From Gymnogyps californianus (Eukaryota; Chordata; Aves; Accipitriformes; Cathartidae), in the NCBI RefSeq assembly GCF_018139145.2, contig NC_059475.1, positions 8,604,437-8,668,436 of the forward strand: a stretch of 64,000 nucleotides of DNA, in the 5' to 3' direction. Each line of letters begins with the position of its first letter. Position 1 is the first letter of the stretch. Shown here in pieces: positions 41,220-51,080 of the stretch. The notes below the pieces were generated by a model that did no database searches, was not told where the DNA came from, and was given only the letters and a program-made list of their open reading frames with translations. The translations under genes and the position numbers were made by a program.

Positions 41220-41900
41220 TTTATTTATGCGTCCCCATGTATTTATTTGAAATCGTCGCGGGTGAAAATGGAAAAGTAATTTCTCGTTATAAATATCTGG
41301 CGGTAATTGTGTTACTGGTGCGAGTTGTTAGGGGTTGTAAAAAGATACAACAGCTCAGTGGGGTGCTCAATTGGGGAGGGACAATTACAATAAAGAGCCC
41401 ATTCAAGGGGGTTGCTAAAAAAAAGGAGGTAAAATAATGAAATAGTCGCAGCCTTCATTTTCTCTCCCTTTTTTTTCGCCTAAAAATACTCATTCTCTTT
41501 CTTTTGCGCCTATAATGAATATTAATTTTACTCTTCCTGCATATGATGGAGAATTCAAAGAGGCACGTTTCCCCATTCAGGACTAGCCATGGTATAATTT
41601 ATTAAGTAGCTTTTAGTAATCTTAAATCCATAAAAATAAACATCAAACAAGTACTTTCTCGCAGCATGAAGACTTTAACTGGTAAATATTTACTGCTCTT
41701 TGGAGAGCTACCTGATTAGCAGCAGAGCAAGCTACACTGTACTTCAATGGAGACGTGGCGATATCTCCTTCAGCTGAACGGAACGTGAAGCCATCCCTTT
41801 AATACACCAAACACGTCTGCATAGACACACACCGAACGGGAAACCCACTTCTTCAGACACTATTTCCTCACATATTTCACGCACGACTCATAAACGTGGG
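41220..41900. promoter_or_regulatory. candidate conserved blocks in PAX6 intron 2 (a)
   Basis: After a pyrimidine-rich stretch (41090-41200) the sequence turns AT-rich and unique: ttataaatatctggcggtaa, ggacaattacaataaagagc, a dimeric homeodomain site TAATTTATTA at 41595-41604, and several TTTATT/AATAAA-like cores. Enhancer-like texture; no known element can be assigned. Confidence 0.35.
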
Positions 41901-42379
41901 GCCTACGGGGTTAAAGAAGCCATCCAGAAAGCCACCATTAAACTTCCAGCCCTCAGCTCTGCCAGCACGGACCTCAGAAATGACAATGAGTGGATTTAAA
42001 AGAAAGGGGGGAAAGAAAAAAAAAAAAAAAGAGGAGAGAGAAAAAAAAAAGCCACGAAACAAAACAAAACCAAACCCCAAACACAGCCGAGAGCGTTTTA
42101 CAATAGAGGGCGAGGGCAGCCAAGTGCTTCAGCAAGGTAAGAGGAGGTGCTGCGGTTCTACTCAGCAACTCTCTAACGCCTCCAGCAACCGGCCCGGCAG
42201 CCCCAGGCGAGCTCCGCCGGACCCGCACCCCGAAGCACCACGATCGCAACCCCCCCCTGCTCCGGCCGTCACCCGGATTCGCGGCTCCCCCGCGGGGACC
42301 CGCGGACCCGCACCCGGGCCGGCGGGACACGGCCAGCGCCCGAGCGAGGAAGGGAATGCAAATCGCCGTGTCCGAATAG

Positions 42380-42800
42380 GCCGGGCCTAATCTGCAAGTC
42401 GGTTTTTAATCTCGAAATCTTGATATAATCTGATGGCGGACAGCATTTTTTTTTCCCCCCCCTTCTCCCGGTGAAACCGTAATTAGACGTTAAGATGACA
42501 AAGTTTCGCGTTCTCGGGGCAAATGAGAAAAAGATAAAAACGAATCGGTTTGCGATTAGGCGTTGGTAAAGGTCAGCAGCTATAAACATTTATTGTCAAG
42601 GGCCACTTTTATTATTTTATGTCCCTAAGATGGAGAAGATGCAGTCACTTTTCTTCTCTAGGACGTTGTTGTCGTTTTCCAAAACAGCCTCTGCCAGGTA
42701 TATTTAATCGTTAGAGAAACTTTGTTTTTAAACTTTCCAGAAATTATTCCTGCTCTGCGCGTCCATGTAACACCTCCGTGCAAAGCGTTACAAGGTTAAA
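42380..42800. promoter_or_regulatory. candidate conserved block in PAX6 intron 2 (b)
   Basis: Unique, balanced sequence with cgtaattagacgttaagatg, cggtttgcgattaggcgttg and aaacatttattgtcaagggc (SOX-type ATTGT core). Flanked by GC-rich and homopolymer-rich DNA. Function inferred only from texture. Confidence 0.3.
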
Positions 42801-43834
42801 TTCAAATCCAGATTTTTTTTTTCCAGTTGCACTTGCGAGGGGAAAAAGAATCAAGTTTATTGTTGCGCTTCCCAGGAGCAAATCTTTTTTTTTCTTTTTC
42901 TTTTTTTTTTTTTTTTTTCACGGCGAAGAGTTTGCAACTTCTTAAAAAAAAAAAGGCTTTGCTATAGTGGGGGATCGCAGGGCGGGGGGAATCGAAGGGG
43001 CGATTACGTGGCTCTTGCAGAAATAAGCGAGATTAGGATTTTTTAAAAGAAAAAAAAATATTTTTTGAGGCATATCGATTTAAAAAGGCAGCAAAAAAAT
43101 TCCCCAAACAGGGACCACGGCGCGCCCCGGTGCCGAGGAGGTACGGGGCGGTGCGTGGGCGCCCGGCGGGGCCCGCGGTGCTCGGTGCGGGCAGCTCCGC
43201 GCCCCCGGCGCTTCTTCCGCGCCGGAGCTGGGAAAGTTGCCGGCACTAGGGACAAGTTGGGAAGATCCCCGGGTGGCTGATTAAAGCTGACAGCCCTTCA
43301 GCTCCGCTCAGCTCCCCGCCTGTACCGCGCCTGGGAGCTGACTTGGCCTAGGATGTGATTTTTTTTTTATTATTTTTTTTTCCCCACGCAACTCTCCCGG
43401 CCGCTCACTCCCTCTTTTTCCCCACGATCACGGGTGATTCTTCCCTAACCGAGACCGCGGGAACACAAAGCAGAAGCCGGGGACGGGGCCGCCCCCGGGG
43501 CAACGAGGCGCCGCTTCCCCCCCCTCCCACGCGGCGTGGCGTGGGGCCGGAGCCCGGGTCGGGTCGGGGCCGTGCCTGCCGACCCGAGCCGGGCTCCGGC
43601 CCCGGCGCCCCTGCGAGCTGGGGTACCGGCAGCATCGGCAACACAGGCACGGGCGCTTGTGGTCTCCCTGCCCAGCAAGTGCTGCGTGGGAATTACTGCT
43701 GCTGGTGTTGGCATTGGTTTCCGAGTCAGATGCTTTAGCTTTTCCAGAGGACACGGGCTTATGTGAAAGGCAGAAAGTTTGTGAGCTCCTGGGCTGGAAA
43801 GTTCCCTGGGAAGCTCTCCGGAATGCAAATGGGA

Positions 43835-43835
<1 letters not shown>

Positions 43836-43865
<30 letters not shown>

Positions 43866-43866
43866 G
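43836..43866. repeat. (GA)n microsatellite
   Basis: About 13 GA units followed by gaggagagag, about 80 nt downstream of the exon 2 donor in transcript order. The transcript reads (CU)n. Confidence 0.9.
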
Positions 43867-43942
43867 AGGAGAGAGCGAGAGCCCTGCCTAAATATTAAAA
43901 TGCAAGGAGGGAGAAGTTGGGAGAAGAAATGAGCAGACTCAC

Positions 43943-44085
43943 CTTTATGAGGCATCCTGTCTTGTTGTCAAAGCTCCTGTCAATAGTTTAAGAGCGCACT
44001 GATTTGAAATGATGGTGCTTTAAAAAGAGTTGCCAGCAAAATAGTTTTTCTCCACTGAAGCTGCTGGTTGTGTGATCTTGAATTC
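43943..44085 (-). other. PAX6: PAX6 non-coding exon 2 (5' UTR)
   Basis: 143 nt from CTTCCCAG|GAATTCAAGATC to CCTCATAAAG|GTGAGT. The end GGATGCCTCATAAAG and following donor match the human leader as I recall it. Exon 2 is the common acceptor for transcripts from P0 and P1. It contributes the ATG of the 8-codon upstream ORF. Confidence 0.85.
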
Positions 44086-44189
44086 CTGGGAAGGAGACAG
44101 AGATTGACAATAAAATGGGCTGTCAGTGACTGGAGAGCGAGAGATAAAAGAGTGTGTGAGTGAAGTGGGGAGAGAGAGACAGAGCACAC
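44086..44189 (-). other. PAX6: PAX6 intron 1, 104 nt
   Basis: Starts GTGTGC after CAGCATAG and ends TTCCCAG. It is very short, so transcripts from P1 could retain it easily. It contains a conserved-looking ccattttattgtcaatctct (minus strand). Confidence 0.7.
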
Positions 44190-44405
44190 CTATGCTGATT
44201 GGTGATGGTTCAAGTGTATTAATGTATGTGTGCCTTGGTCTCTGCCTCGCCTCCACTGCTCTTCACTGGCCCATTAGCAAAGCCTGACCTCTGTCATCAT
44301 CTTCCAGCAAAACACTTCCTCCCTGCGCCTTAACCAGAGCGGGAAATGCGGCCGAGCCGGCGCTGCCTTTTCAAACCCACTAATCACTCCGCAACATGCA
44401 AATGC
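44190..44405 (-). other. PAX6: PAX6 non-coding exon 1 (P1 transcript leader)
   Basis: Minus-strand sequence ending ACCATCACCAATCAGCATAG before donor GTGTGC. It contains GATGATGACAGAGGTCAGGC and TTTCCCGCTCTGGTT, which match the human exon 1 as I recall it. The 3' end is firm; the 5' end (start site) is an estimate. It encodes the 8-codon upstream ORF MMTEVRLC (44274-44300), which by memory exists in human with R as last residue. Confidence 0.75.
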
Positions 44406-44530
44406 TCCGCTCGCTCCCACACAAAATATTGCTTTATGCAAAGCAACGCCAGCGCCTCCCCGCCGCCGATTGGCCGCCCGGCGCCCGGCACGGCTCAATT
44501 GGCCCAGCCGTTTGAATATGAATGCGATGG
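44395..44530 (-). promoter_or_regulatory. PAX6: PAX6 proximal promoter P1
   Basis: Upstream of exon 1 the minus strand shows an octamer-like ATTTGCAT (44397-44404), a possible TATA-like GCATAAAGC (44431-44439), and two CCAAT boxes (plus-strand ATTGG at 44469-44473 and 44499-44503) with a CpG-rich flank. This layout and the matching leader sequence identify P1, the promoter active in neural tissue and lens in other vertebrates. The exact start site is not determined. Confidence 0.7.
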
Positions 44531-45239
44531 GCCCGGCTCCCCGCTCCCCGCTCCGGCTCCGCACCCCGGCCCCGGCCCCGGGCTCCGCTGCCGCCCGGCC
44601 CCGCGCCGCGCCCGCCGCCTGCCGAGCCGGGCCGGGCCTTTCCTCCCCCCCCCCGCCCCAGCCCCGCGCCGCCTCCGAGCCGGGCCCCGGGGACCGGCGC
44701 GTTTTCAGGTCGGGCTGGGGGAGGGGGCAGGCGGGAGGGGGCCGGGGAGGGAGGGAGGGAAAGGGGAAGGGGGGGGGGGGGAGAAGAAGGTCAATTTGCA
44801 TTTAAACAGTTCGCTCCCGTCCGACAATGGAGATAAGGGGAAAATAACATTCAAATGGTAAAGACATAAATATTTGGGAGACAGGCGCTTTGTCAGCGGT
44901 GAATCGCCCGGAGCTCCCCGAGGTCGGCAGCCCCCCTTCCCCGCTCCCAGCGCCGGGGAGCGGGAGGCTCTGCCCGGCCGGGAAAGAACAGAGCAAATAC
45001 ACCATTTACTTTGTGTATTGAGGGCTCTTGTGAAAGGCCCTGAAGAGTCCTTTACCAAACACTCACAAACTTCTCCCACGTGCCATTTGTTGACTAAGGG
45101 CTGCCGGGCTGGTTTGTTTTTTTTTTTTTTTTAAGACACCACGGAAGAGATTGGGGGGGGGGGGGGGTGTCCCGCAGGCTGCAGCGGGGGCGGGCAGCGG
45201 CCGGGCGCTGGGCAGTGCCGCCGCTTTGTGCCCGGCCGC

Positions 45240-45545
45240 TGTAAGGGGCTTCCCCCCCCCCCCCCGCCTTTTGCAAAGGGAGCCCCTTCACTGGCTGCCA
45301 GAAACTGGAGGGGGAAAGTAAGTAAATGACTTTGCTGCTCTGACCACACACCACAAGTACATTTGTTGAATGCCGGACTATTAAGACACACCTCAGTAAA
45401 CTCCAAAGCAACCCCTCAGCGCATGCATTTAAGGTTACACTGGGAGCACCAGTCCGAGCTCAGGGTGTCCCAATCGGTTATGGCGAGTGGTCCGGGGGGG
45501 GAGGGGAGGGGGTCTACACGGGGGGGGGGGGGGGGGGGGGAAGGC
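45240..45545. repeat. C and G homopolymer runs upstream of P1
   Basis: C-run near 45252-45265, G-run near 45155-45167, and a run of about 21 G at 45520-45540. The unique sequence between (45300-45480) is AT-balanced and contains caaccccwcagcgcatgcat-like motifs but no recognised element. Homopolymer lengths are likely unreliable. Confidence 0.6.
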
Positions 45546-45599
45546 TTGGAGGAAAGAAAGGGAAGAAGAAGAGACAGGAAAAAGAAATTCCAAGAGCCA

Positions 45600-45930
45600 C
45601 CGCGGAAAGTGGAGAGTATGAACGCGCAAAGCATAAAATGAAGTCGTAGCCGCATACACTTGACTTCTCTTGACATGTGAAAAGTGCTAAAAGTCAAAGC
45701 TCATCAATAAAGTATCTTGAAATTGAATAAGAGCCCTGACAACCATTGCATTCTTAAATAAAGTACAATGAGGAGACAAACGACTCTGCCAAGGAGTTTG
45801 CATGTGAGTGAAAGGGCGCCTCAATGGGAGCGGGATAATGGGCTGCCCGGCCGTCATGCACTGTCATCCCCGGTCCCGCCGAGAAGCTGCCACAGCTCCC
45901 TAATAGCACAAAATGGGCTCTTAAGAGACT
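45600..45930. promoter_or_regulatory. candidate conserved block between P1 and P0
   Basis: AT-rich and unique: gcaaagcataaaatgaagtc, agtcaaagctcatcaataaa, gaccattgcattcttaaata-like order and gcatgtgagtgaaagggcgc. Flanked by a G-run and a CpG-rich block. Enhancer-like texture only. Confidence 0.3.
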
Positions 45931-46979
45931 GCTGCCTTCCCCTCCGGCCGCTTGCTTCCCTTCCCCCGACGCCGGGGTGCCGCGATGGCCACCCCCGCTC
46001 CGCGCCCGGCGGGGAGGCCCCGGGAGGCAGGGGCTGAGGCGGGCAGCCTCTCCCCGGCCCTCCCATGAAGCCGGGAACGGGCCGAGCAAAGTCTTTCCTC
46101 GGAGGCTGCGGGGAAGGGAGAACCGCCGGCGCTCCTGCCCCGGGACCCGGCCGGCCCCACCTGCAGCGGCGAGGGGCCGGGGGGCCGCTCCCCGCTCCTC
46201 GGCGCGGCTTTTGCCGCCTTGTCCAGGCCTAAGTCAACCTGCGGGTTTTGGGTTTGTTTTTTTTCCTCTCGAGTCATGCATATTTATAGAAACGGAGCCG
46301 ACTATCGCGATGGACATACGGGAGCGTTTGGGTGTGACGGGATCTCCCCTGAAGGTAAGGCAGGGCAGGAGCGGGGGAGCCCGGCCGCGGGGCTGCGGGG
46401 CACCCCAAGGGGGGCTCTGCCAAAACTAGGGGCTCGGGCAGGACCCCCTTCTCCCGGCAGCCCCCTGCTCCCCGCGCTAGCCTCGTCTCCTCGTCCCCAA
46501 AACTTTCCGAAGTATCGGCTGCCACTAAGTTAACCTGCCCGTGGCCAAACATCATTTCAGGGGCGCCGAGGAGATCTTTCAGAGCGGCAAAAGAGAACCG
46601 AAACCAGGGCCAAAATAAAGTACGAACCGATGTCCCGCTTGTCTCCCCCTCCAGGGTGAGTCCCGGCGAGCCGTCCCGCGAAGGAGCCTGACTGCCCTCC
46701 TAGTTGCCGGTGGCCGAGGCCGGGCGTTCCTCCGCACGCATCCTGCAGGCGAGAGAAAGAGGCTGCGGTTGGTAAACTCGCACAAATCTCGGAGGCTCCA
46801 AGGCGATTTTAAAAGCTGGGATCTAGTCCTTTTTCTGGAGTGAAGTCAGTCGCGTCCGTGGGTTATGATTTGGGTTTTTTTTTCTCTTGCTTTTTTTTTC
46901 TGTTTTTTTTTCCTGTTGCACACTCTCTCTAGCAAACGAGCGAAATTTTTTTACTCTCGTCCACGGGGCGTTAAAGGGG

Positions 46980-47100
46980 GAAAAGAGAGAAACCACTTTG
47001 TCCGAAATCGCAGGCAAATATCATTTTTACAAGCTCTCAATTAGCCATCCCTTGGATTAGCACCTTCTTACGCCTCCTCGCCAGAATAAAGCAGCCGTAA
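46980..47100. promoter_or_regulatory. candidate conserved block beside a CpG island
   Basis: ggcaaatatcatttttacaa, gctctcaattagccatccct and gccagaataaagcagccgta: compact, unique sequence ending at the CpG island that starts near 47.1 kb. Confidence 0.3.
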
Positions 47101-47740
47101 TCTTGTCGCTATTTTCCCCTCGGGCGCAGCGGGCTTTGTGTTCCCTCCCCCCCCCCAAAACTTTTAACGCCCCCCCCCAGCCGAAAAAAAAAAATACCCG
47201 GGGAGGGAGGGGAGGGCAGGGGTGAAACCGGTGACGTCACGGCGGGGGGTGGTGGTGGTGGGGCCGCCGGTGGAGCGGGAGCCCCGAGCGAAAGTTGAGA
47301 GGAAGAAAGAGCAGCGGGGCGGGCCGCCGCGGGCCGCGCGTGTCTGTATGCGCGCGTGCGCGCGGAGTGGGTGTGCGCGCGTGTGCGCGCAGCGGCGCGG
47401 TGCTGTGCGGTGCGGTGCCGCACGCCCCGTCGCGTCCCGCGGAGCCGAGTCTGTCCCGCCGCGCAGCTCCGCGGGGTCCGGCCCGGCTCCGCGCCGCCAT
47501 TTTACCTCCGCCCGCGGCGGCGGCGGGCGCGGAGGGGCTGCGCGGGACCGACACCGGCCCGGCCCCACGGCCGCCTCCGCCCCCGGCCCGGTTACCCCTT
47601 GCCCGCCCCCCGGAGGAACGGGCAGCCCGCCCGGCCCCGGCCGCCGCGCCCTCCCCGACGCCCCCTCGCCCCCAGCCCCAGCGTTCCCCGGCAGCGGTGC
47701 CTGGCCGGGGGAAACAGGACTTGCCGGGGCTGCCGTGCCT
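47100..47740. promoter_or_regulatory. CpG island with CRE and YY1-type motif, possible additional promoter
   Basis: Dense CpG block carrying a palindromic CRE in gtgacgtcac (47231-47240) and a minus-strand AAAATGGCGGC (YY1-type, about 47493-47503) followed in the other direction by GC boxes. It lies between P1 and P0. It could be an extra PAX6 start region or the promoter of a PAX6-adjacent non-coding RNA; strand cannot be settled. Long ORFs here (up to 232 codons) are composition artefacts. Confidence 0.45.
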
Positions 47741-48149
47741 GGATACCTCCAAAGGAAACGCTTGCTTTTCTTTTTCTTTTTCTTTTTCCATTTTTTTTAC
47801 CTAGCAGCTTTCCAGCCGCCGCTCGCCCTCCCGAGAAGGCTGCTGCCCTCCCCGCCCGGCCGGCCTGCTTTTTCCTTTTCTTTCTATTTTTTTCTGTTTG
47901 GGTTTTTTTTTTTTTTTTAGGAAAGGGATTTTTCGACTTTAAAAACCGCTCCGGTCGCCTTTTTAATTAGGCGAGAGGAGAAGCACTGCTGTGAGGTGCT
48001 TGGCGTTACCCCTTCCCAAAAGCCCTGCCCTCCTGCAAGCGCAGACCGCCCCCCCTTTCCACGGGTGAGGGCTGCGCCGGCGGCACCCGCGCCCGCCGAG
48101 GTGCGCCGTGGGACCCCGCGGCCCCGGCCGTGGCTCTCGGCATGGACTT

Positions 48150-49060
48150 AGACACCCTTTGAAGATTTCTACTTTAAAATCCTCACAGGATTATTGTAAC
48201 TAGCATTTTTCTGCATTTGTTTCTTCCCCCCCCCCGCTTTTTTTTTTTTAAACTATTCCAAACAAAAAGGAAAAAATGGGCATAATAAAAAAAGGTTAAA
48301 AAAAAGGTAAGTAACTATTATATATGGCAAGGCTTTTTTTTTGTTTTTTTCCTAATTAAAATAATTTTCACTTTTTTACATGATCTCGTGCCTGGGTATT
48401 GATTTATGTTAAACAGCAGCGTTTGCTTCCCTTTCGTATTTTGTTAGGTGTTGAAAGCAGAAAGTGCTGAGTTAGAGACTCCAGTATCGTCTCGTTGTAT
48501 TAATATCTGGGCTCCAAACTACCTTTTTTAATACCCAGAAAAATGCTTAAAGTCCTCTTGTCCAGTTCGGTCTAAAACTGAAGAGATACACAAATCATGA
48601 CGTCTTAGACTACAATGCTTTTGCCTTCAGGACACTTAATGCCTATTTGTATATGTAGAGACAGTGTTTGAAACCTATAATGCACAGGACACTGAGTTAA
48701 GCGGAGCTTTTCTAGTTTATAAACAATCTGCAAAAAGTTTGGAATCGATTTAACCTCTTTTATGTTGGCCTTTTGCATAAGGCACAGCTTTGCGTGGCAG
48801 GATAAAAAAAAAAGGATTTCTGGACCCTGCCGAAGTCGCTCTGAAACTGGAAGACGAATATATATCTTTCTGTACGAGAAAGCCTTTGATTATATATATG
48901 TGAAAAGTGTCATGCAACCGGACCCGCTCGAAAAGCCTTCAGAAAAGAAGGGGGGGTGGAAGCTTAGCGCATCCTGACGGGCTTTTTAAATGCTATTGAT
49001 TGGGACAAGCTGTTCAAAACCCCAGTAACAGTTAATCTGCCTGTTAATCAAGCCACTAAG
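48150..49060. other. AT-rich non-coding DNA between P1 and P0
   Basis: AT-rich with T-runs near 48238-48250 and short A-runs. No recognisable gene or repeat. A tidy segment at 48960-49075 (ctattgattgggacaagctg and ctgttaatcaagccactaag) might be conserved. Confidence 0.4.
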
Positions 49061-49599
49061 GAGCTCAATGCGAGTTTTATTAGCAACTGGAGAACACAGG
49101 CAGCAGAAAGGATCAAAAGCCTACACCCTCGATATTTGTAAAACCAGCCTTTCCCAAAAATGTATTTTCAATTACAGAGTAATTCGGAGCTTATCAGGGC
49201 TCGCTCGCAGCCCCACGCAGATGGTTCCGCAGGCGCTGCCAATGCCACGAAACCAAATGAACCAGCATCGAGCTGGCCCCGCCGAGGTGCGGGGTTTAAA
49301 AATAACGAGGTTAAGGGGGGGTCCCGCTCTCGCCTCTCTCCCACCTCGGGCTCTCCTGGCCTCCCGAATTAGCAGCAAAACCTAAATTTGGCAAACCACG
49401 AGGAACCGATAGAGAAACTCCTAGGATTCACGTCAACTGTGTTATTAGGCTGAGGGGTCGAGGGCTCTTCTTCTTTTAGCTGGCTTATTTGATTTATCGT
49501 GGCAAGTTTGCAGGGTACGTTTCCCTCTGCCCATCCTTTTGGTGGAGCCACTCATTTAATTCCTAAAAAAAAAAAGTTTAAATCGCAAGATTCGTAATT

Positions 49600-49960
49600 T
49601 GGAGAGCCTGAAAGTTGAACTTCAATTAATTTAATGACCAGAAATATTATTATATCGGCTAAAATCAACATTTGATCTTGTCATTTTTAATGCAAACCGA
49701 TTGCTTTATATGTCAGCGAGATATGCATATAAAAGACTATCTGGTCAGAGGTAATTATGTCACAGCTTTTTCTCGGCATGACAGCTGGATAAACACCATC
49801 TCCAATAAACATCTCTAATTAGGGAGGAGGATCTGAGATAGATGGTGTTTGATTTATTACTGAAGGAGAATGTCCATTTACCGGTATATTATAGTGAAGC
49901 ATCACAGGGAGCGTTCCCGCTAACGCACCGTAAGGAATATTTGGAGATGCTGGAGGACAG
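49600..49960. promoter_or_regulatory. candidate enhancer block just downstream of P0
   Basis: Strongly enhancer-like: gaacttcaattaatttaatg, gcaaaccgattgctttatat, aggtaattatgtcacagctt, ggcatgacagctggataaac (TGACAG), and catctctaattagggaggag. Unique, AT-rich, about 1 kb inside the P0 transcript. Conservation is not tested. Confidence 0.45.
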
Positions 49961-50857
49961 GTAAGCGGTGTTTTAGGTTTTACGCTGTTATTTTGTTTCG
50001 TGTTATTTCGGAGGAAGAACGACCTTTCTGGGGTATCTCTCTCTCCCACTGACGCCCTGATTTAGCGGAGGCACCTAGGGCTGGGAAGGCAAGCCTGAGT
50101 TTGGGGGCCGAGCGGTGGTCGCCTCTCGGCTACCGGCCCTTCCTCAGCCCGAGCAGGGCGACCGAGCCTCCGCGGCGACCGGCGAGCCCCCGGCGTTACC
50201 CAGGGAAGGGCAGCTGGGACGCAGCCCCCGACGACAGCCCGCCTCGCCTCGCCTCCCCTCCCCGCAGCCCCGCCGCCAGCCCGCCTGCCTGCCTTTCCGC
50301 GCCCCTCCGCGGGGGCGTGCGGGCCCGCCGCGCCGGACCCTCCGTGCCCCGCTCCCGCCCCGTCCAGCCGGCCCGGGGGGCTGGGGCCCGAGCCGGCAGC
50401 CGGCTGCTCCAGGGCCCGGGGGGCGCGGAGCGGGCCCCCCCCCCCCGACGGGCGCGGTAACCTGCAGCTGCCCCCGCCACCTGACATGGGTAACGGCGAG
50501 GGAGCGGGGCCCGGGTGACGGGGCGGGGGGAAGGGGAGGGGGCTGCACCGCCCGCGCGGGGGGAAGTTTGGGAAGCGGCTTGCACCGCCGGCCGCCCCCT
50601 CCGCCCCGGGGCGCCCCCTCCGACGGGCGGGCAGCGGCCGGAGCCGCTCCCTCCCTCCTCCCTCCCTCCCTCCATCCCTCCCACCTCCACCTGTTGTGCG
50701 GGGCTCCAGCCCGCTCCCCTCGTCTTCCCCCCCGCGGGGTGGGGGTGCCCGGCTGCCCGGGGTCGGGGTGCCCGGCCCCTCCCGTCGGGCCGGCGCAGGG
50801 AGCAGACCCGCGTCGGGGCGAGTGGCCGGGGGTGAGGGGGGCGTGCGGAGACGTTAC

Positions 50858-50975
50858 CTGTCAGCGGGCGCGGAGGGCCCGGGCGCGGCGGGCCCGCGGC
50901 CGGGAGGAGGTACCTGGCGGCTCCGGTCGCCAATTTCCACGCAAGAACCTGCCACACAGTTTAAATGTCAATGAC
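50858..50975 (-). other. PAX6: PAX6 non-coding exon 0 (P0 transcript leader)
   Basis: The minus strand begins around GACATTTAAACTGTGTGGCA and continues GGTTCTTGCGTGGAAATTGG, which resembles the start of the human P0 mRNA as I recall it. Two donor candidates are CCGCCAG|GTACCT (exon ends at 50914) and GCTGACAG|GTAACG (exon ends at 50858). More donor-like sites follow downstream, so the 3' end is uncertain. The exon would splice to exon 2 at 44085. Confidence 0.6.
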
Positions 50976-51080
50976 AGCAAAAGAGGGGTGCTGCCTTTGC
51001 ACTAACTTTCCCTTAATATCCACGCCAGCGCCTCCCCCATTGGCTGGGCCGCCCCGGTGACGTCACGGCGGACAGTAGTT
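50976..51080 (-). promoter_or_regulatory. PAX6: PAX6 distal promoter P0
   Basis: In minus-strand order: CRE TGACGTCA (51058-51065), CCAAT box (plus ATTGG 51039-51043), a TATA-like ATATTAAGG (plus ccttaatat 51011-51019), then the leader start about 40 nt further. The order and spacing look like a focused promoter inside a CpG island. P0 drives lens, cornea and pancreas expression in other vertebrates. Confidence 0.65.

Larger units (their letters stand above)
40460..43955 (-). other. 8-codon upstream ORF across PAX6 exons 2-3
   Basis: ATG at 43953-43955 near the end of exon 2, then across the splice into exon 3, stop TAA at 40460-40462: MPHKEGRL. It exists only in spliced mRNA. By memory the human leader encodes MPHKGGRL at the same place. 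It is expected to lower or condition initiation at the PAX6 AUG. Confidence 0.65.

Noticed and set aside
50115..51005. 296-codon plus-strand ORF in the P0 CpG island
   Set aside because: Repetitive proline, arginine, glycine and alanine composition, equal openness on the opposite strand, no domain and no splice context; it also runs across the P0 leader.
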